Shown: piece by piece, positions 32,411-34,915 of the stretch
Numbering within the stretch: position 1 is the stretch's first letter
How the letters are laid out: every line of letters starts with the position of its first letter
NCBI GenBank assembly: GCA_034437275.1
Contig: DAOTUD010000135.1
Coordinates: 1 to 34,915 of the forward strand
DNA length: 34,915 nt
Source of the DNA: TC-15 sp034437275
GTDB taxonomy: Bacteria > Chloroflexota > Anaerolineae > Aggregatilineales > Aggregatilineaceae
Direction: 5' to 3'
Made by a program: the position numbers and the translations under genes
Notes under the pieces: model-generated
The model's input: the letters and a program-made list of their open reading frames with translations, nothing else
What the model was told of the DNA's origin: nothing
Databases searched by the model: none

Positions 32411-32593
32411 TCAGATATCATTCATGTGTCTTTCGCAGAATTTTGAGAGAGAGAAATCAGCATCCGGGTGCGCAACTGATCCGAATACGTGTATGTTTCT
32501 CGCGCCGTGTTTTTCTGCCAGGTGAAGAACAGCTTGTCGTTTATCGTTGATCAGCTCCTCGATCCCCAGGTCACGTGACTTGGTTTTACGCAT
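32411..32593 (-). pseudogene. Truncated MNT-type nucleotidyltransferase (MntA antitoxin remnant)
   Basis: A 60-residue frame. GIEELINDKRQAVLHLAEKH and GARNIHVFGSVAHPDAD match the start of MNT/Pol-beta-like nucleotidyltransferases, which continue as GSxxRG-x-DIDLLV. Here the sequence diverges right after the GS motif: the second catalytic Asp pair and the C-terminal half are absent, and no HepT partner is adjacent. This looks like the remains of a MntA-HepT toxin-antitoxin module. Confidence 0.6.
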
Positions 32594-32619
32594 ACATGTT
32601 GCTCATACAACAAACTCAT

Positions 32620-33177
32620 CTACCGAATGGCTCGCAAGCGTTCGTTGATTTCGTCCAGATCGAATGCTTCCGGATCGAACTCGTCACCGATCCATTCCTT
32701 GTACATTTCGTGTTCGGGATGCTCTGTGTCATTCAGAGCTTCCAAGAAGGTGTCGTAGCCCCATACACCCCCCACGTCTTCCGGCGGACAGGCGCGCTTA
32801 CCTTTGATACAAACCGGGAGTTTTTGGGCCGTATCAGGCGGCAAGATTTTCTCGACCTGGACCGCATGGAGCCAGTCATCTCCGAAGTCATACTCGTAGA
32901 TGAGCCTGGATTTTTCGGCAGGCGCTACCTGGTTCAACTTGGCGCGGCGTTCATCTTTCACTTCGTGCCAGTCGTCGGGATAGGGCACGCCATAGTAGGT
33001 ATCGCCCACGATAAACTGGTGCAGATGGGAATCCCACCAGCCCATCGCAGCCTGGATAATGCGGTGCAGCTTGCTGAGAGGAATATCGCTGACCACCAAT
33101 ACGCGTCGCCAGATGGGCGGTTTGCTGCCCTTCAATGTGATTTTGAGTTGGTAGATTGGTACATCGGCTTTTTTCAT
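32620..33177 (-). CDS. pRiA4b ORF-3-like domain protein (short form)
   Basis: A 185-residue stand-alone member of the pRiA4b ORF-3-like family: YQLKITLKGSKPPIWRRVLV (about 8-27), HRIIQAAMGWWDSHLHQF and the core IYEYDFGDDWLHAVQVEKIL, then the VCIKGKRACPPEDVGG-x-WGY segment with its conserved Cys pair, and a C-terminal FDPEAFDLDEINERL tail. The start at 33177 is preferred because AAGGTGAT lies eight bases upstream; an ATG three codons earlier (33186) and longer open extensions overlap the HTH relic and lack family similarity. The function of the family is unknown. It is transcribed opposite to the long-form paralogue. Confidence 0.88.
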   Translation of the reverse strand: MKKADVPIYQLKITLKGSKPPIWRRVLVVSDIPLSKLHRIIQAAMGWWDSHLHQFIVGDTYYGVPYPDDWHEVKDERRAKLNQVAPAEKSRLIYEYDFGDDWLHAVQVEKILPPDTAQKLPVCIKGKRACPPEDVGGVWGYDTFLEALNDTEHPEHEMYKEWIGDEFDPEAFDLDEINERLRAIR

Positions 33178-33253
33178 CGTATTCATCACCTTTATTATTG
33201 TCAGTGTTTTTGTCAACACGCCGTGACGAAAAAGAGGGGGGAGCGCCTCCCGT

Positions 33254-33411
33254 ACACATGCGTTCGCTCGCCCTGTTAGTGCATCCATTGCCGCAAACCA
33301 GCGACATCCGGATAAGGCGCAACTGCGCGACACGATCCTCGCACTGTGGGCGGCAGGCTGGAGCTACCGGGAGATCGGGCGCGAGGTGGGCTTACACTGG
33401 ACTAGAACACA
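33254..33411 (+). pseudogene. HTH module, copy 2 (coding fragment in the gap between two minus-strand genes)
   Basis: The plus frame reads THAFARPVSASIAANQRHPD, then KAQLRDTILALWAAGWSYRE and IGREVGLHWTR. It aligns without gaps to the copy at 34605-34808 from FALSVNAS through LHWTR. It has no convincing start or stop at the right position: after HWTR the frame runs on antisense to the neighbouring gene. Similarity is strong at the protein level, so it was recently a gene or is a mobile fragment. Confidence 0.5.
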
Positions 33412-33448
33412 AGATCGATATTGCGCGGCATTGTCTGCCTTTGGCCAC

Positions 33449-34567
33449 CTAAAGCAGTCTAGCCTTTTCCATCCGGCGATGCAGTCCGCGCAGCGTGGGA
33501 TGTTCGTTTTTTATCGCGACCATCCGTTCTCGGAACTCAGCAGATCGGCCTTGATGCTTGGCCAAATCGTGCAGGTCCTTGAGGATATTCACCGCGTTGT
33601 CATAGGCCTTTGCGCGTTTCTGCGCGATCAAGCCGGGGATACGTGCCCACAGCGCCGCTTCTTGTTGGGCGACTTTTTCGAGTTTCTTCAATCGTTTGAT
33701 TTCGGCTTGCTTGCGTTCTGCTGCGCGACGCCGTTCGGCGATCTGTTGGGCATCGGCGATTAGTTGGCGAAGCGAGCGCTTGGTTTCCGAGGACGTGGCG
33801 TCTTCAGCGGGATCGCGCAGTTCACGCAACCGCGCCGCCAGCGCAACGTCGAGGTGTGCTTCGCCGCGCAGCAGCCGCCGCAAGAAACGGTCTTTTTCCT
33901 CGTCCGGCAGTCGCGCCAGATAGCCGCCAAGTTTTTCATCGGATGGCGTCACGGTGGGGCTGAATTGGGCTGCAGCTGCAACCAGGTCGGAATCGAGGTC
34001 AAAAAATTCCATAAAATTCTTCAGTGAAGCTGTCAGGTTGTGCAAATTCGGTGGTATTGGCGGCCCAACCAGGTCTTCATCGTCTTCCAGTATGTCGAAT
34101 TCATCACGGACACTCACCAGCCATGCCAGGTACAGCGCACGGCAATCACCGCGTAAGATGTCGTCACGTACCGGAACAATGCCAGGAAGCAACCCTTCAC
34201 CTTCCACCCACCCCCAATCACCAGACTCGTCGTGATATTTGATGTTCAAGATCGTGTAATCGCCTGCCGGCAGCCATTCCATGCATTCAGCAGACTGGTA
34301 CTGAGCTTGGACCGGCGTCGGTATGGCCTGCCGGGGAAAGCGAAACATGAGTTGGTGGGTGCCCCAGTTGGTGATGTACAGCATCACATCGAAGTATTCT
34401 GAGAGAATTTCAAACGGATCGGCTGGGAAATCACTGTAGTTGTAGACAAAACTGGCACTGCGCGCCGTCAGGTATACCCGCGAGGACAGGCTGCGCATGG
34501 CTTGCTGCGCTTCAGTGGTCAACGGCTGATCTAACGCCTGAAATTCATAATACTGATACTCGCTCAT
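33449..34567 (-). CDS. Hypothetical protein with coiled-coil C-terminal region
   Basis: A 372-residue soluble protein of unrecognised family, beginning MSEYQYYEFQALDQPLTTEA. The N-terminal half is mixed alpha/beta with many aromatics (ILSEYFDVMLYITNWGTHQL, CMEWLPAGDYTILNIKYHDE). Residues about 262-325 are charged and helical (ERRRAAERKQAEIKRLKKLE), predicting a coiled coil. GGAGGA precedes the start by ten bases. Its position near a SWIM protein and two pRiA4b-like proteins suggests it belongs to the same accessory set; proteins opening this way are familiar to me beside SWIM genes, though I cannot cite a defined family. No catalytic motif seen. Confidence 0.78.
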   Translation of the reverse strand: MSEYQYYEFQALDQPLTTEAQQAMRSLSSRVYLTARSASFVYNYSDFPADPFEILSEYFDVMLYITNWGTHQLMFRFPRQAIPTPVQAQYQSAECMEWLPAGDYTILNIKYHDESGDWGWVEGEGLLPGIVPVRDDILRGDCRALYLAWLVSVRDEFDILEDDEDLVGPPIPPNLHNLTASLKNFMEFFDLDSDLVAAAAQFSPTVTPSDEKLGGYLARLPDEEKDRFLRRLLRGEAHLDVALAARLRELRDPAEDATSSETKRSLRQLIADAQQIAERRRAAERKQAEIKRLKKLEKVAQQEAALWARIPGLIAQKRAKAYDNAVNILKDLHDLAKHQGRSAEFRERMVAIKNEHPTLRGLHRRMEKARLL

Positions 34568-34604
34568 TGCGATTTCTTCCTCCGGTCTGAAGCGCTGGCT
34601 GGCG

Positions 34605-34808
34605 TTGTGCTCCTCACAAGTGAATATTAAACTGTGGTTTGCTCTCTCCGTAAATGCATCAACAACAGTATATCAGCGACATCCCGACAAGACAAAGCGG
34701 CGCGACACAATTCTGGCGCTGCGCGAGCGGGGCTGGGGCTACCGGGAGATTGCGCGCGAGGTGGGGTTACACTGGACGCGGGTGGGGCAGATTCTGAACA
34801 GCAAATAG
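34605..34808 (+). CDS. Small helix-turn-helix protein (module copy 3, most intact)
   Basis: A frame of up to 67 residues ending ERGWGYREIAREVGLHWTRV followed by GQILNSK and a stop. The second half is a clear HTH of the resolvase/sigma-region-4 style (x-I-A-x-x-V-G-L-x-x-x-x-V). The start is uncertain: TTG at 34605 or GTG at 34620 are the only in-frame options, and neither has a good ribosome site, so the N-terminus may also be decayed. It is divergent from the coiled-coil protein gene with a gap of 37 bases. Probably DNA-binding; it may regulate neighbours or be a leftover of a longer recombinase-like protein. Confidence 0.5.
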   Translation: MCSSQVNIKLWFALSVNASTTVYQRHPDKTKRRDTILALRERGWGYREIAREVGLHWTRVGQILNSK

Positions 34809-34819
34809 GAAGCTCGATC

Positions 34820-34915
34820 TTGCCCAGCGGTCGCATCCCATACTGCTTGAAAGATAATGACTCCCTGCTTATTCACGAAGCGATTGACAGAGACGGACTT
34901 GACCTGGAATGCGTT
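34820..34915 (+). CDS. Partial open frame running off the window end
   Basis: From TTG at 34820, preceded by AGGAAG, the frame stays open to the last base and reads MPSGRIPYCLKDNDSLLIHE followed by AIDRDGLDLECV. The amino-acid composition looks protein-like, but only 32 codons are visible, so no family can be named. Confidence 0.3.
   Translation, partial: MPSGRIPYCLKDNDSLLIHEAIDRDGLDLECV

Noticed and set aside
33187..33220. TTGACA on the minus strand before the short pRiA4b-like gene
   Set aside because: No -10 box occurs at 16-18 bases; the nearest AT-rich hexamer is about 13 bases away and overlaps the ribosome site.
33386..33763. Plus-strand frame continuing from the HTH relic through the coiled-coil gene
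   Set aside because: Beyond LHWTR the translation is antisense to the 372-residue protein and loses similarity to the other HTH copies.
1..34915. CRISPR arrays, tRNA or rRNA genes, riboswitches
   Set aside because: No regularly spaced repeats, cloverleaf-compatible sequence or recognisable riboswitch core was seen by eye on either strand; small or divergent RNAs cannot be excluded without a covariance search.

Overview
The window looks like a chromosomal segment of a GC-rich bacterium, most plausibly a Chloroflexota member (Anaerolineae-like). This is inferred from the style of the proteins: a DUF4012 protein beside a Wzz-type BY-kinase, a secreted SH3-like protein with a TVCYG-type motif, carbohydrate ABC permeases with a long extracytoplasmic loop, and a fused ATP sulfurylase/APS kinase. 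No rRNA, tRNA or phylogenetic marker is present, so the placement is an inference. No intact transposase, phage or CRISPR array is visible.

Layout. (1) 1-340: intergenic repeat followed by a probable right-end relic of an IS200/IS605-type element, with an omega-RNA-like 3' hairpin, abutting the stop codon of the next gene. (2) 338-4023, minus strand: a two-gene polysaccharide export/assembly operon (BY-kinase, then DUF4012 protein). (3) 4024-4635: a gene-free stretch with three copies of a pyrimidine/purine-rich repeat family and candidate promoters in both directions. (4) 4636-6465: a secreted SH3-like protein convergent with a small cupin, with a strong hairpin between them. (5) 6838-22597, plus strand: a beta-glucan utilisation locus. 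It holds a LacI regulator with an operator in its own promoter and a second operator before the next gene, a 1156-residue (alpha/alpha)-barrel-like enzyme of unclear family, a sugar ABC transporter (binding protein and two permeases, no ATPase), a secreted GH3-GH16 fusion with several carbohydrate-binding-like modules, and a cytoplasmic GH3-PA14 beta-glucosidase. (6) 22688-24582, minus strand: galU translationally coupled to a glucuronokinase-like GHMP kinase, suggesting UDP-glucuronate supply. (7) 24987-28242: an SLC13 anion transporter divergent from a fused sat-cysC, a sulfate uptake and PAPS-forming pair. (8) 28327-34915: an accessory region with a small hypothetical protein, two pRiA4b ORF-3-like proteins, a SWIM zinc-finger protein, a truncated nucleotidyltransferase antitoxin, a coiled-coil protein of unknown function, copies of a small helix-turn-helix module and a MITE-like element.

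How it fits together: the LacI locus reads as a complete extracellular-to-cytoplasmic route for beta-1,3(-1,4)-glucan. The secreted enzyme cuts polymer (GH16) and trims ends (GH3), the ABC system imports oligosaccharides, and the cytoplasmic GH3 and possibly the 1156-residue enzyme finish the job. The polysaccharide operon, UDP-glucuronate pair and PAPS pair could together support synthesis of an acidic, perhaps sulfated, surface polymer; that link is inference only. The most novel items are the 1156-residue enzyme, the GH3-GH16 fusion with internally duplicated modules, the glucuronokinase-GalU pair, the recurring small HTH module and the SWIM/pRiA4b cluster.
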